From the NCBI RefSeq assembly GCF_026262505.1, contig NC_067203.1, positions 22,053,411-22,117,410 of the forward strand: 64,000 bases of DNA, in the 5' to 3' direction. The notes under the pieces were generated by a model. That model saw only the letters and a program-made list of their open reading frames with translations, had not been told where the DNA came from and made no database searches. The DNA comes from Trichomonas vaginalis G3 (taxonomy: Eukaryota > Parabasalia > Trichomonadida > Trichomonadidae). Every line of letters begins with the position of its first letter. Positions within the stretch are counted from its first letter, which is position 1. This document shows, one piece after another, positions 63,565 to 64,000 of this stretch. The translations under genes were made by a program, and so were the position numbers.

Positions 63565-64000
63565 TCAGAACTTCAACTTACGAATAAAGCTTGTTTTAGT
63601 CGTTATTGAGAAGTTAAACTTTTCAGCAAAGCAAGGACTAGAAGACTTACATAAGTCGAATGCAATCTCTTGACCATCATGAAGTGTTTTATATAACTTC
63701 ATAACACTGAACTCAGAGTCTTTGTCATATGTTCCTTGCGGAACCATTAAACCTTTATCTTCATCATAGAAACACTGAACAGAGTCAGGAAACATTTCAT
63801 TAGCGGTTAAAGCAATAACATCTTGCTTCACGCCTTTCATTCTGCAGTGGAATGCAACTTCATTTAAATCATTCGTGAGTAAGTCTATGTAAGTCTTCTT
63901 TCCACAAAATATTGACTTGTATGCTAAACTTTGTTTTCCAGGTGTTATTTCTGCGAAGTCAGAATGGAACTGACCAAGGTTTTTACCAATGAGAACTCTT
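63565..64000 (-). CDS. polB: C-terminal end of the protein-primed DNA polymerase, partial (copy 3)
   Basis: The minus-strand frame is open from the window edge to the stop at 63565-63567, so only the last 144 or so codons are visible. They match the end of the copy 1 polymerase ([20 protein letters not shown], then [20 protein letters not shown]), past motif C. An internal Met at 63840 is not the start. Confidence 0.88.
   Translation of the reverse strand, partial: RVLIGKNLGQFHSDFAEITPGKQSLAYKSIFCGKKTYIDLLTNDLNEVAFHCRMKGVKQDVIALTANEMFPDSVQCFYDEDKGLMVPQGTYDKDSEFSVMKLYKTLHDGQEIAFDLCKSSSPCFAEKFNFSITTKTSFIRKLKF

Larger units (their letters stand above)
58809..64000 (-). mobile_element. Polinton/Maverick element, copy 3 (continues beyond the window)
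   Basis: The left tip AGTTAGTATGGCT follows the transposase fragment GTCTCTGTC exactly as in copy 2. The visible 5.2 kb holds eight ORFs in the same order as copy 1, all open, so this part looks whole. It is nearly identical to copy 1 from about 15.8 kb on, but carries the 106-residue form of the left-most gene. Young by its low divergence. Confidence 0.9.

Overview
The window looks like nuclear DNA of a trichomonad (Parabasalia), most like Trichomonas. It is AT-rich with long AT-rich spacers. No intron was needed to read any gene. It carries a Tvmar1-like mariner, 15 kb Polinton/Maverick elements, a trichomonad-style ankyrin-repeat protein, a CAMK-like kinase and a eukaryotic tRNA-Gln. The genus is inferred from this combination, not proven.

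Layout. 1-2 kb: the end of an alpha-helical host gene and a complete protein kinase. 2-4.4 kb: AT-rich, no gene seen. 4.4-9.9 kb: a 5.4 kb minisatellite of 12/24 bp units with 167 bp and about 623 bp higher-order repeats. 10.1-10.5 kb: a second, 21 bp repeat array. 10.8-12.4 kb: a broken host-like gene. 12.3-15.24 kb: a decayed hAT-like transposase and a mariner (13942-15240), the mariner sitting at the left tip of Polinton 1.

From 15.24 kb to the end the window is a tandem array. Its unit of about 21-22 kb is one Polinton (about 15.2 kb) plus a 6 kb host block. Polinton 1 is 15243-31383, host block 1 is 31384-37534, Polinton 2 is 37535-52800, host block 2 is 52801-58808, and Polinton 3 runs from 58809 past the window end. 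Each host block has a TMCO1-like ER membrane protein, a coiled-coil protein, a tRNA-Gln(TTG), an ankyrin-repeat protein and a fragment of a Kolobok-like transposase. The block 2 genes are intact; the block 1 copies carry many small insertions and deletions.

The Polintons encode a protein-primed family B DNA polymerase, a 524-residue capsid-like protein, a second related capsid-like protein, a small membrane protein, a beta-rich protein, a large low-complexity protein, several small proteins and, in copy 2 only, an SF3/D5-like helicase. I could not recognise an integrase, a packaging ATPase or an adenain-type protease. The visible part of copy 3 looks whole. Copies 1 and 2 are broken many times, mostly inside one continuous indel-rich stretch (about 23-47 kb). 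That stretch crosses host DNA, tRNA and element borders, which suggests low-accuracy sequence at least as much as biological decay.
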